NCBI GenBank assembly: GCA_937980285.1
Contig: CALJQI010000314.1
Coordinates: 1 to 5,668 of the forward strand
DNA from: an uncultured Gammaproteobacteria bacterium
GTDB lineage: Bacteria; Pseudomonadota; Gammaproteobacteria; GCA-001735895
Reading direction: 5' to 3'
DNA: 5,668 nucleotides
The translations under genes were made by a program, and so were the position numbers. Under the pieces are notes generated by a model. It was not told the DNA's origin. It made no database searches and was given only the letters and a program-made list of their open reading frames with translations. Below, one piece after another: positions 1 to 4,942 of this stretch. Within the stretch, counting starts at the first letter, position 1. Each line of letters begins with the position of its first letter.

Positions 1-141
1 CGAGGCCGCGCTGCGCGCACAGGGGTCGGTACCCGCGCAGGCGGTGACGGTGGCGGTGTCGCTCGATGGGGTGATGGTGCCGATGCGTGACGGTGAACGC
101 CATGCGAAACGGGCACAGTCGGTCGCAGCGGGCAAAGCAAC

Positions 142-153
142 TGTTGTCTCTCA
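142..153 (+). repeat. Left terminal inverted repeat of the transposon
   Basis: TGTTGTCTCTCA. It pairs with the complement of 3578-3589 (TGTTGCTTCTCA), differing only at positions 6 and 7. The ISKra4-like reading frame loses similarity at this point. Ends that begin with TG are common in the Tn7/Mu/IS21 superfamily. Confidence 0.75.
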
Positions 154-160
154 GATTATT

Positions 161-170
161 TCACCGGTGA
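161..170. repeat. Left subterminal palindrome TCACCGGTGA, candidate transposase-binding site
   Basis: This is a perfect 10-bp palindrome about 20 bp inside the left end. The core CACCGGTG followed by RTTT also occurs near the right end, about 27 bp inside it when read inward. Sharing at both ends suggests a binding site for the element's transposase, as in other multi-site transposons. Binding is inferred. Confidence 0.45.
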
Positions 171-172
171 TT

Positions 173-194
173 TCGCACATTGATTCAGGTGCGA
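173..194. repeat. Small inverted repeat in the left end
   Basis: TCGCAC (173-178) and GTGCGA (189-194) form a perfect 6-bp inverted repeat with a 10-nt spacer. It lies just inside the subterminal palindrome, in DNA without a plausible gene. It could be part of the left-end transposase-binding region, or chance. Confidence 0.3.
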
Positions 195-217
195 TCGAAG
201 GAGATTTTTCACATTAA

Positions 218-332
218 TCGGCCCGGTGAGAAAATACGGGAAGGTAAGATAGCGTGGGAAATGCAGGTTGGTGGAACGGGCGTGGCGGGGAGATAGCCCG
301 CGCCGGCGGCGCGGGCGGGTGGCGTAAAGGCG
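218..332. other. Non-coding left end of the transposon
   Basis: This stretch lies between the left-end repeats and the stop codon of the 77-residue gene. It holds no credible coding sequence. Its notable features are a second CCGGTGA-like motif (222-229) and the GC-rich palindrome at 296-316. Confidence 0.5.
296..316 (-). terminator. GC-rich hairpin after the transposon operon
   Basis: GCCCGCGCC (296-304) and GGCGCGGGC (308-316) form a perfect 9-bp stem with a 3-nt loop. It begins 16 bp beyond the stop codon of the last gene in the operon, where a terminator would be expected. The bases after it on the minus strand are TATCTCCCC rather than a T-run, so it is not a standard intrinsic terminator. 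It may protect the 3' end of the mRNA or simply reflect high GC. Confidence 0.35.
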
Positions 333-566
333 TTAGAACGGCAAGTCGTCGTCGAAGTCGGGCGGCGCGGTGCGCCACCGATCGATTGGCGCGGGGTGAG
401 CCGATGGCGAGGTCGGGCGCAGTGCCTGCTCGGCCACCGGCCCGATCAGCTCGATAATGGGCAAGCGATAGTGCGCCCAAATCTGCTCGCTGAGTTGCTG
501 GAGATACTCGCACACGGCCAGCGCTTGCTCGGGCGACCAATGGGTCGGGACGGGTGGATAGTTCAT
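333..566 (-). CDS. Small transposon protein with an SSB-like C-terminal tip (77 aa)
   Basis: This is the last gene of the operon. Its ATG shares one base with the ATPase stop (TGATG), so it is probably translated by coupling. Residues 11-48 (starting SPEQALAV and including QLSEQIWAHY) are likely helical. Residues 50-68 are rich in Pro, Ser and Ala and probably disordered. The protein ends exactly in PPDFDDDLPF followed by TAA. The gammaproteobacterial SSB C-terminal tip is DFDDDIPF, so seven of eight residues are identical, with Leu for Ile. In SSB that tip, with its terminal Pro-Phe, docks to PriA, RecQ, RecO, exonuclease I and the polymerase III chi subunit. There is no OB fold, so this is not an SSB. 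I infer an adaptor that recruits host replication or repair proteins to transposition complexes. The gene is well supported by position and coupling; its role is not established. Confidence 0.83.
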   Translation of the reverse strand: MNYPPVPTHWSPEQALAVCEYLQQLSEQIWAHYRLPIIELIGPVAEQALRPTSPSAHPAPIDRWRTAPPDFDDDLPF

Positions 567-1363
567 CAGCCGAGTTCCTCCAAGGCGGTTTCAACATGCT
601 CGGCGGCAACGGTTTGCGCCCGGGCCAAGGCGGCGCCGGTCAGCGCATAGTGAGCCAAGCGGTTGACTTTACGCGGCATGCCTTGGGAGGCCTGGAACAA
701 CGCCTCGATGGCCGGGGGCTCGAACAGCGGCAGTTCACAGCCGGCCTGCTGCAGCCGATGACTGAGATAGGCGGGCAACTCCTCGCGGGCCAGCCCGGCG
801 AGATGACAGCGCACCACGATGCGCTGGGCGAGGGATTCATGCACCGCCATACGCAGCCGTCGGCGCAATTCGGTCAAGCCCACCAGCAACAGGCACAGGC
901 GATTGTCCGAATCCATCTGATAGTTGGTCAGCAGGCGCAGATCCTCGAGGACATCGTTGCGCAAATGATGCGCCTCGTCGACGATCAGTAGCGGGCGTTG
1001 TTTGCTCTCCAGGGTCAGGCGCGTGACCTCGGTACGGATGACGCGAAAGGCGGTGGCGCGATTACGCTCGGTGGGCAGGCCCAGCTCCCAGCCGATGGAT
1101 TTGTACATATCCATCACATTACCGGTGGTCAGCGGCACATAAAACACCCGATAACGGCCGGGATGCAGTGCGGCGGTGATTTTACGACACACGGTGGTTT
1201 TGCCGCAGCCGGCCTCGCCGGTGACCAGGCCGATGCCGCGCAGTTCCAGCAGATGGTTCAGGCGCGCTTGGGCCTCGGCCAGGGTGGTGGAGGCAAACAG
1301 CGCTTCGGGCTCGGGGGTTTGATCGAACGGAAAGTGAGTAAACGCGAAGTGTTTACGGTACAT
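566..1363 (-). CDS. AAA+ ATPase of the ExeA/TniB type, transposition helper (265 aa)
   Basis: The N-terminus (MYRKHFAFTHFPFDQTPEPE) is the typical opening of ExeA-family ATPases. Walker A is GEAGCGKT at residues 49-56, and Walker B is LLIVDE at 125-130, followed by AHH. A sensor-1-like strand (LCLLLVG) lies near 156-162, and a sensor-2-like segment, GMPRKVNRLAHYAL, at 228-241. Length and domain order fit a single-domain AAA+ protein. ExeA itself acts in type II secretion, but the position beside a DDE transposase points to a TnsC/TniB/IstB/MuB-like role: ATP-dependent DNA binding, target choice and activation of the transposase. The start is firm: AAGGAG lies 8 bp upstream and overlaps the TAA of the transposase, so the two genes are translationally linked. 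The gene ends by sharing a base with the next ATG. No key residue appears missing. Confidence 0.9.
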   Translation of the reverse strand: MYRKHFAFTHFPFDQTPEPEALFASTTLAEAQARLNHLLELRGIGLVTGEAGCGKTTVCRKITAALHPGRYRVFYVPLTTGNVMDMYKSIGWELGLPTERNRATAFRVIRTEVTRLTLESKQRPLLIVDEAHHLRNDVLEDLRLLTNYQMDSDNRLCLLLVGLTELRRRLRMAVHESLAQRIVVRCHLAGLAREELPAYLSHRLQQAGCELPLFEPPAIEALFQASQGMPRKVNRLAHYALTGAALARAQTVAAEHVETALEELG

Positions 1364-1375
1364 GGGGCGGACTCC

Positions 1376-2704
1376 TTACTCGGGCAGCTCGCGCAGCTTC
1401 AGCGGCGACGGCGCGGGTTCGGGCGCGGGGGCGGCGGGGGTCAAGTTCGCCGAGGGGCGCTCGCGTTTGACGAAACAATTGGCATAGAGATCGACACGTT
1501 GTGCCCGCTGCACGGGTTGGTCGTTGTGCACGACCTGCACGGGCGCGCCGGGCGCGGCGGGGTCGTAGCGCAGGGTGACCCGTTCGCCGACCAAGGCGGC
1601 ATCGACCTCATAGATGACGCCGTTGAGGCTGACGGTGCGATCTTTTTGCACCTTGCGCGCGGCCTCGAACAAAAACAGCTCATCGAGATCCAACTCGGCA
1701 TCGGGAAAGCGCACTTGCGCGCCCGCCTCGGCCCAGCGCTCCAGCGGTGTGGCGCCGTCGAGCGCGCGATGGGGACTGTGGTGGTATTCGCCCTCGACCC
1801 ACGCCCACAGCCGGCGATTCAACGCCGCCAGGCTGGCGGTATCGGTTTCGGTTAATCGGATCAGGAGCTGCGCGCGCACGGTTTTGAACCAGCGCTCGAT
1901 TTTCCCGCGCCCTTGCGGCTGATAGGGGCGCGAGTGGATCAAGGCGATGCCGAGCTTGGCGCACACCAGCGCCAGCTGGTGAGAGCGATAATTGGCCCCG
2001 TTATCCACGTACAGCCGCTCGCTCAAGCCCCGGCGCAGCAGCGCCTGTTTGAACACCGGCAAAAACGCCTGCGTATTTTCCGCCAAGGCGAACGCGGCAT
2101 AGGGCACCACCCGCGTGGCATCGTCCATAAAGGCGATCAGATAGGTTTTACGCTTGGTGCGATCGTCGAGGCGCACGCTCGGGCCGTGCATCACGTCGCT
2201 GGTCCACAACTGACCGGCCCGGGCAAAGGCAAACCGGCGCCGGTCGCGGGTGCCGGGCTCCTCGCTACGCGGGGCCATCAGCCCGTGGCGGGCGAGCAAG
2301 CGATGCACGGTCGCGCCCGGCAGCGGTACCTCGGCGGGAATCCGACCGTCGGCACGCGCTTGTTGGATGACCAGGCGCACCGACAGCGCCGGATTGGCCT
2401 CCTTGATCGCGAGCAGTTGGTCGACAATCTCCGGGGCCAACCCCCGGGGCCGGCCCCGATCGGCGCGGGGTTTGGGCAGTAGGGCATCGAAGCCGCCTTT
2501 GCGGTAGCGCTTGAGCCAGTCGCGCAGCGTCTCGGCGGCCACCCGCCGCCGGCGCGTGCCGGGAATCGTATACTCCTGCGCGGCCTTGTCTTCCAGGCGC
2601 TGTTGCAGGCGCCCGCTGCCGGGCGGGATCTGCAACAGCTCGGCGATCAGGCCGTAGCGAAATAACGCCACGGCATGGCGGTGATCACAAGGGGTGTCGG
2701 TCAT
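1376..2704 (-). CDS. DD35E transposase of the TniA/Mu-like integrase superfamily (442 aa)
   Basis: This protein cuts and joins the transposon ends. Residues about 10-140 hold helix-turn-helix DNA-binding domains (for example TLRDWLKRYRKGGFDAL at 59-75 and ATVHRLLARHGL at 131-142). The rve/RNase H-fold core follows: D170 in LWTSDVMHG, D234 in LYVDNGANY and E270 in GRGKIERWF, with exactly 35 residues between D234 and E270. Residues about 355-412 resemble the Mu-transposase C-terminal beta-barrel (TVSLNGVIYEVD). The tail is Pro/Ala-rich. The frame stays open to 2818, but I chose the ATG at 2704 because AGGA lies 7 bp upstream, family similarity begins there, and it leaves a clean 46-bp gap after the zinc-ribbon gene instead of an overlap. 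Its partner is the ATPase encoded 12 bp downstream. Generic databases may label it IS481-like or simply rve integrase. Confidence 0.9.
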   Translation of the reverse strand: MTDTPCDHRHAVALFRYGLIAELLQIPPGSGRLQQRLEDKAAQEYTIPGTRRRRVAAETLRDWLKRYRKGGFDALLPKPRADRGRPRGLAPEIVDQLLAIKEANPALSVRLVIQQARADGRIPAEVPLPGATVHRLLARHGLMAPRSEEPGTRDRRRFAFARAGQLWTSDVMHGPSVRLDDRTKRKTYLIAFMDDATRVVPYAAFALAENTQAFLPVFKQALLRRGLSERLYVDNGANYRSHQLALVCAKLGIALIHSRPYQPQGRGKIERWFKTVRAQLLIRLTETDTASLAALNRRLWAWVEGEYHHSPHRALDGATPLERWAEAGAQVRFPDAELDLDELFLFEAARKVQKDRTVSLNGVIYEVDAALVGERVTLRYDPAAPGAPVQVVHNDQPVQRAQRVDLYANCFVKRERPSANLTPAAPAPEPAPSPLKLRELPE

Positions 2705-2750
2705 GGTCGGGTCCTGCGTGATACGCATCCAATCGATGCGAGTAGGGACG

Positions 2751-3371
2751 CTACCCCGAACCACCCGGCGGGTCCGGCCCCGCACGGTGTTGGCGCGCGC
2801 GCCGGCGCCGATCGTCACGGTTCACCGGGGGACGGAAACCGAGCGGGGGTGGCAACACCGGCAGGTAATCGGCACCGATTTCGCGCAATAACACCAGCAC
2901 CACTTCCACCCCCAACGCATCGCAAAACGCCGCCAGGGTCGGGGCGCAGTTCGCGAAGTAATCGGGTAACAACCCTTTGAGCACCACCAAGGTCCGGTGG
3001 ACCGCCCGGGCGCGTCGGCGTAGCCAGCGCAGCGCCCCCGGCAACTCGATGTCCAGACGCACTTTGCCCGCCGCCGCTTCCAGCGAATCGGCCTGCTCGA
3101 CCACCGTCACCGCCGCTTCCACCTCGGCCAGACCGCCCGACCATCGCGCCGCCAGACAGTCCGGCAACAGGCTGAAGGTTTGATGACCTTGGCGACAGTA
3201 CCAACGCGCAATACGCGTCCCCGGTGGCTCGACGCGCTTATAGGTGCCATGACGGGCGAAGCCGCAGCCCCCGCGCGGGTGCAACGGGCAGCGCGCCAAA
3301 CTTGCCTCGCGCCACGCTTCCCGGTTAACGTACTCCGTGCTGGTCAGATCGGTTGCATAGCGAAGCTGCAC
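2751..3371 (-). CDS. Zinc-ribbon protein, first gene of the transposon operon (about 206 aa)
   Basis: From the GTG at 3371, candidate zinc ligands appear early: C28, H31 and C36 in CPLHPRGGCGF, then C59 and H63 in WYCRQGHQTFSLLP, spaced like a zinc ribbon that reads nucleic acid or supports a transposase. An alpha-helical middle follows (AEVEAAVTVVEQADSLEAAA; a basic RWLRRRARAVHR stretch), and the tail is rich in Pro and Arg. I do not recognise a named family with certainty. Its place upstream of a transposase and ATPase suggests a role in transposition, perhaps target recognition by analogy with zinc-bearing TniQ/TnsD, but no sequence similarity to TniQ is claimed. The frame extends to an ATG at 3521, but that part is low-complexity and overlaps transposon-end repeats. 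The GTG at 3371, with AAGG just upstream, is preferred; the exact start is uncertain. Confidence 0.72.
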   Translation of the reverse strand: MQLRYATDLTSTEYVNREAWREASLARCPLHPRGGCGFARHGTYKRVEPPGTRIARWYCRQGHQTFSLLPDCLAARWSGGLAEVEAAVTVVEQADSLEAAAGKVRLDIELPGALRWLRRRARAVHRTLVVLKGLLPDYFANCAPTLAAFCDALGVEVVLVLLREIGADYLPVLPPPLGFRPPVNRDDRRRRARQHRAGPDPPGGSG

Positions 3372-3380
3372 CAGCCCTTG

Positions 3381-3407
3381 GCCCGCACGGCGGCTACCGT
3401 GGCGGGC
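3381..3407 (-). promoter_or_regulatory. Stem-loop directly upstream of the first operon gene
   Basis: On the minus strand, GCCCGCCACGG and CCGTGCGGGC pair into a stem of 10 bp with a one-base bulge and a 6-nt loop. It ends 9 bp before the proposed GTG and just upstream of AAGG. A stable hairpin here could limit translation of transposition genes, as fold-back structures do for transcripts entering some insertion sequences. Structure is visible; function is inferred. Confidence 0.4.
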
Positions 3408-3528
3408 TTCTCTCTGTTGAACACTGGCAACAGTATGGCTCACTACCGGTCTCCCTGCCGGGTGGTGAAACCATTGAGAAAACGTGCGGCTTGCTCTGCG
3501 CGGATTCGCCCACCACTGCAAGGCGGTT

Positions 3529-3561
3529 ACCGGTGGTTTAATTCATCTAAAAACCACCGGT
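3529..3561. repeat. Right subterminal 11-bp inverted repeat with ACCGGT cores
   Basis: ACCGGTGGTTT (3529-3539) and AAACCACCGGT (3551-3561) are exact inverted copies separated by 11 nt. The outer copy continues into TGATTTTT. The CACCGGTG core also occurs at the left end (162-169). The element therefore has at least two such cores on the right and one on the left. They are candidate transposase-binding sites; a rightward terminator (hairpin then T-run) is an alternative reading. Confidence 0.5.
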
Positions 3562-3576
3562 GATTTTTAATTCACC

Positions 3577-4149
3577 GTGAGAAGCAACACCGTTCAGCAG
3601 CGGTTAGTGCGGGGTGAGTGCCAGGAGTTGACCGTGACCGACACGAGCGGTGTCGAGCACGGCTACCGCTGGACGAACCGGATCGCACTGAACAACGCCC
3701 ATCCGAATTTACCGGTCAACTTCTTGGAGTACTGGGAGATCAAGGACGGTAAGGAGCGGATCTGGAGTTGGGTGACAGACATTGAACTCAGTCCGGCGAA
3801 CGTCGAAGCGGTGATGCGCGGCGGGCGGGCACGGTGGAAGGTGGAGAACGAGACGTTCAATACATTGAAAAACCAAGGCTACGGTTTGGAGCATAACTAT
3901 GGTCACGGACAGCAACACTTGGCGACGGTGTTTGCTACGTTGATGATGCTGGCGTTTCTGGTTGATCAAGTGCAGGAGCACAGCTGCCGGTTGTTCCAAG
4001 CGGCACGGGCTCGGTTTCATTCGCGTACCTCGTTATGGGAGCGGATGCGGGCGTTTTTCACGGACTTTCGACTTGCCGGTTGGACGACGTTATGGCGGGC
4101 GATCGCCGAGAAGTACGTCGGCCCGGAGCTGAAACTCGATACCTCGTAA
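3577..4149 (+). pseudogene. IS4-like DDE transposase, C-terminal fragment
   Basis: The frame starts at a GTG formed inside the transposon end, so the first four residues come from the terminal repeat; an in-frame TAA lies just upstream (3568-3570). Family sequence begins around VQQRLVRGE and includes VNFLEYWEI, SWVTDIEL, and then GRARWKVENETFNTLKNQGY with LEHNYGHG. This is the region of IS4-like (often ISNCY-labelled) transposases that carries the catalytic Glu, here probably E90 in KVENE. A hydrophobic helix (TLMMLAFLVDQ) and an alpha-helical C-terminus follow to a natural stop. The N-terminal half with the first catalytic acids is absent, so it is inactive. It has the same orientation as the ISKra4-like fragment on the other side but belongs to a different family. 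The family call is good; the exact IS name is not known. Confidence 0.82.
3578..3589 (-). repeat. Right terminal inverted repeat of the transposon
   Basis: TGAGAAGCAACA on the plus strand reads TGTTGCTTCTCA inward and matches the left end at 10 of 12 positions. Just outside it, the IS4-like transposase fragment begins, which fixes the boundary. Confidence 0.75.
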
Positions 4150-4495
4150 TCGAGTCAAGCCGTGTGCGAGTGCTGTTTCCTTTTGTTGGTCACCATTACC
4201 TGTTTTTATTAACCGGATACACAGGATTCAGTCAAACGTAAGGGCTGGGGATAGCGGCTGCACCAACTAAAATAAGGCGGGCGACTGATGCCTGTAATGA
4301 TCAAAATCTATTTATCGCGGGAATTGCTGCGGAGGAGTTGTCCCATAATTGGCACCACATCGACCTATTGGTGACGTACGAACTCCGAAAAACGTTTCTG
4401 TAAACCCCCTACGTTCGTTTCCATTTGCCCAGATGATAATTGCAGGGTCATTGCTGACAGCAGCATTATCACCACGAGCAATACCGTCAATTCAG
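4150..4495. other. A/T-richer intergenic remnant without recognisable genes
   Basis: Composition drops noticeably from the GC-rich transposon. No open frame with family character is visible on either strand. The left part probably includes the 3' non-coding end of the IS4-like element, but I cannot identify its terminal repeat because its other end is missing. A small TGCTG/CAGCA inverted repeat near 4452-4465 is too weak to interpret. Confidence 0.4.
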
Positions 4496-4744
4496 TCACT
4501 CCCGGAGCAACGATAAACTCTTGACCCCCAGCCCTTCGCTACGCGCCTTGAGCACTGTCACAATCGTACTCAACGGCTTTTTCAGCCCCTCCAAAAACGT
4601 CCCCCGGGTCTCCGAAAACACCTCCCCACAGTCCGCACACCGATACAGATTCCGATCGCCATGGTGTTTGGTCTGATAACATCGGTAACCCTCAAGGGTT
4701 TGTGAATCGCATCGTGGACAGTTCCTCCGGGTCAGTTTGTTCAT
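4496..4744 (-). pseudogene. IS1-like zinc-ribbon transposase, N-terminal fragment
   Basis: The peptide opens MNKLTRRNCPRC and continues with GYRCYQTKHHGDRNLYRCADCG, giving a four-Cys zinc ribbon (C9, C12, C36, C39). FSETRGTFLEGLKKPLS and VLKARSEGLGV follow, the start of the helix-turn-helix segment. This is the N-terminal DNA-binding part of IS1-type transposases. Similarity stops near residue 74 and the frame closes eight codons later at TGA. The catalytic DDE part is missing, so the copy is dead. The ATG at 4744 has GGAG close upstream; an alternative GTG at 4756 adds four residues. A truncated protein retaining the zinc ribbon could in principle still bind DNA, but no function is implied. 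Decay after insertion by other elements is the simplest explanation. Confidence 0.8.
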
Positions 4745-4781
4745 CTCGCTCCACACGTTGGAAATTGTCTAAGAAGACCGG

Positions 4782-4787
4782 ATTATA
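4782..4787 (-). promoter_or_regulatory. Possible -10 box for the IS1-like fragment
   Basis: On the minus strand this reads TATAAT, 37 bp before the ATG at 4744. No good -35 hexamer is found at 16-18 bp upstream, so the call is weak and rests on a perfect -10 match in A/T-rich DNA. Confidence 0.25.
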
Positions 4788-4875
4788 CAACTTATTCAGT
4801 GTGTTAGAGACGAATCAGACTGAACCAGTGCCTTGGTCATGGTTTGGTGCTGAAATTATAATGCATTGATTTTAA

Positions 4876-4921
4876 TGGCGTCCCCACGAGGATTCGAACC
4901 CCTGTTACTGCCGTGAAAGGG
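4876..4921 (-). tRNA. tRNA-Glu(UUC) 3' fragment, from anticodon loop to CCA
   Basis: Read on the minus strand, the fragment contains the anticodon loop CTTTCAC (anticodon TTC), the stem side GGCAG, variable bases TAAC, the T-arm with TTCGAAT, the acceptor strand TGGGGAC, then G and an encoded CCA. This matches the 3' half of bacterial tRNA-Glu. The D-arm and 5' acceptor strand (expected GTCCCC near the start) are absent: upstream bases bear no resemblance to tRNA-Glu. The T-stem also has an A-G mismatch and a G-U pair, suggesting decay. It is not a functional tRNA gene. Such 3' fragments are commonly left as attachment-site copies by integrases that insert at tRNA genes; truncation by rearrangement is the alternative. 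Confidence 0.8.
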
Positions 4922-4942
4922 GAGATTCGTAGGCGGAGATCG

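Larger units (their letters stand above)
2..217 (+). pseudogene. ISKra4-like transposase, internal fragment truncated by the transposon
   Basis: The frame is open from the window edge, so the N-terminal part lies outside. Residues with family character run to about base 141 and include VSLDGVMVPMRDGE followed by a basic, Ala/Lys-rich stretch ending AAGKAT. From memory of the family, the VSLDGV(M/L)VPM block is typical of ISKra4-type DDE transposases and its Asp (codon 65-67) is the likely first catalytic acid. After base 141 the frame runs into the inverted repeat of the neighbouring transposon, and the last 25 or so codons, up to the TAA at 215-217, are transposon-end DNA with no family resemblance. 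The central and C-terminal catalytic parts are missing, so the protein cannot be active. The rest of the gene is not found elsewhere in the window. The assignment rests on a short conserved block; the truncation is clear. Confidence 0.7.
3372..3577. other. Right end and leader of the transposon operon
   Basis: About 200 bp lie between the right terminal repeat and the first gene. The region contains a hairpin directly before the start codon (3381-3407), an 11-bp inverted repeat near the end (3529-3561) and A/T-rich spacers. A promoter for the minus-strand operon should lie here, but I see no convincing -35/-10 pair. The frame that stays open through it looks accidental. Confidence 0.5.
142..3589 (-). 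mobile_element. Two-component DDE/AAA+ transposon with four genes, about 3.45 kb
   Basis: The element is bounded by TGTTGTCTCTCA (142-153) and the inverted partner TGAGAAGCAACA (3578-3589), which match at 10 of 12 positions. Both known coding fragments outside it stop resembling their families exactly at these positions, which supports the ends independently. All four genes lie on the minus strand in one direction and lack frameshifts or internal stops. The core is a DD35E transposase and an ExeA/TniB-like ATPase, the pairing used by Tn7, Tn5053, Mu and IS21 relatives. A zinc-ribbon gene precedes them and a small gene with an SSB-like tip follows. There is no cargo such as resistance genes. 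The 5 bp outside the ends (GCAAC on the left, CCGTT on the right) do not match, so no target-site duplication is visible. The precise family name is not claimed. Confidence 0.82.

Noticed and set aside
214..609. A 131-codon minus-strand frame overlapping the 77-residue gene
   Set aside because: Its Arg/Pro/Ala-rich content is typical of a shadow. The 77-residue frame has start coupling to the ATPase and a meaningful C-terminus.
998..1855. A long plus-strand open frame (285 codons)
   Set aside because: It lies antisense to the ATPase and transposase, is rich in Gly, Gln and Ala as expected of a GC-driven shadow frame, and has no recognisable motifs.
2705..2818. N-terminal extension of the transposase to 2818
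   Set aside because: It would overlap the zinc-ribbon gene, has no good ribosome binding site and shows no family character; the ATG at 2704 has AGGA at the right distance.
3372..3521. Start of the zinc-ribbon gene at the ATG at 3521
   Set aside because: The additional 50 residues look non-coding, lie close to the right-end repeats and would overlap the leader stem-loop. The GTG at 3371 has AAGG upstream and sits just before the conserved part.
137..3588. GCAAC at 137-141 and 3584-3588 as a target-site duplication
   Set aside because: The right copy lies within the terminal inverted repeat. Using it would shorten the repeat match from 10 of 12 to a weaker pairing, so it is more likely coincidence.
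4833..4862. Possible plus-strand promoter, TTGGTC with TATAAT at an 18-bp spacing
   Set aside because: The -35 match is poor, the DNA is A/T-rich, and no plus-strand gene follows; it would run antisense into the tRNA fragment and polyamine-binding gene.
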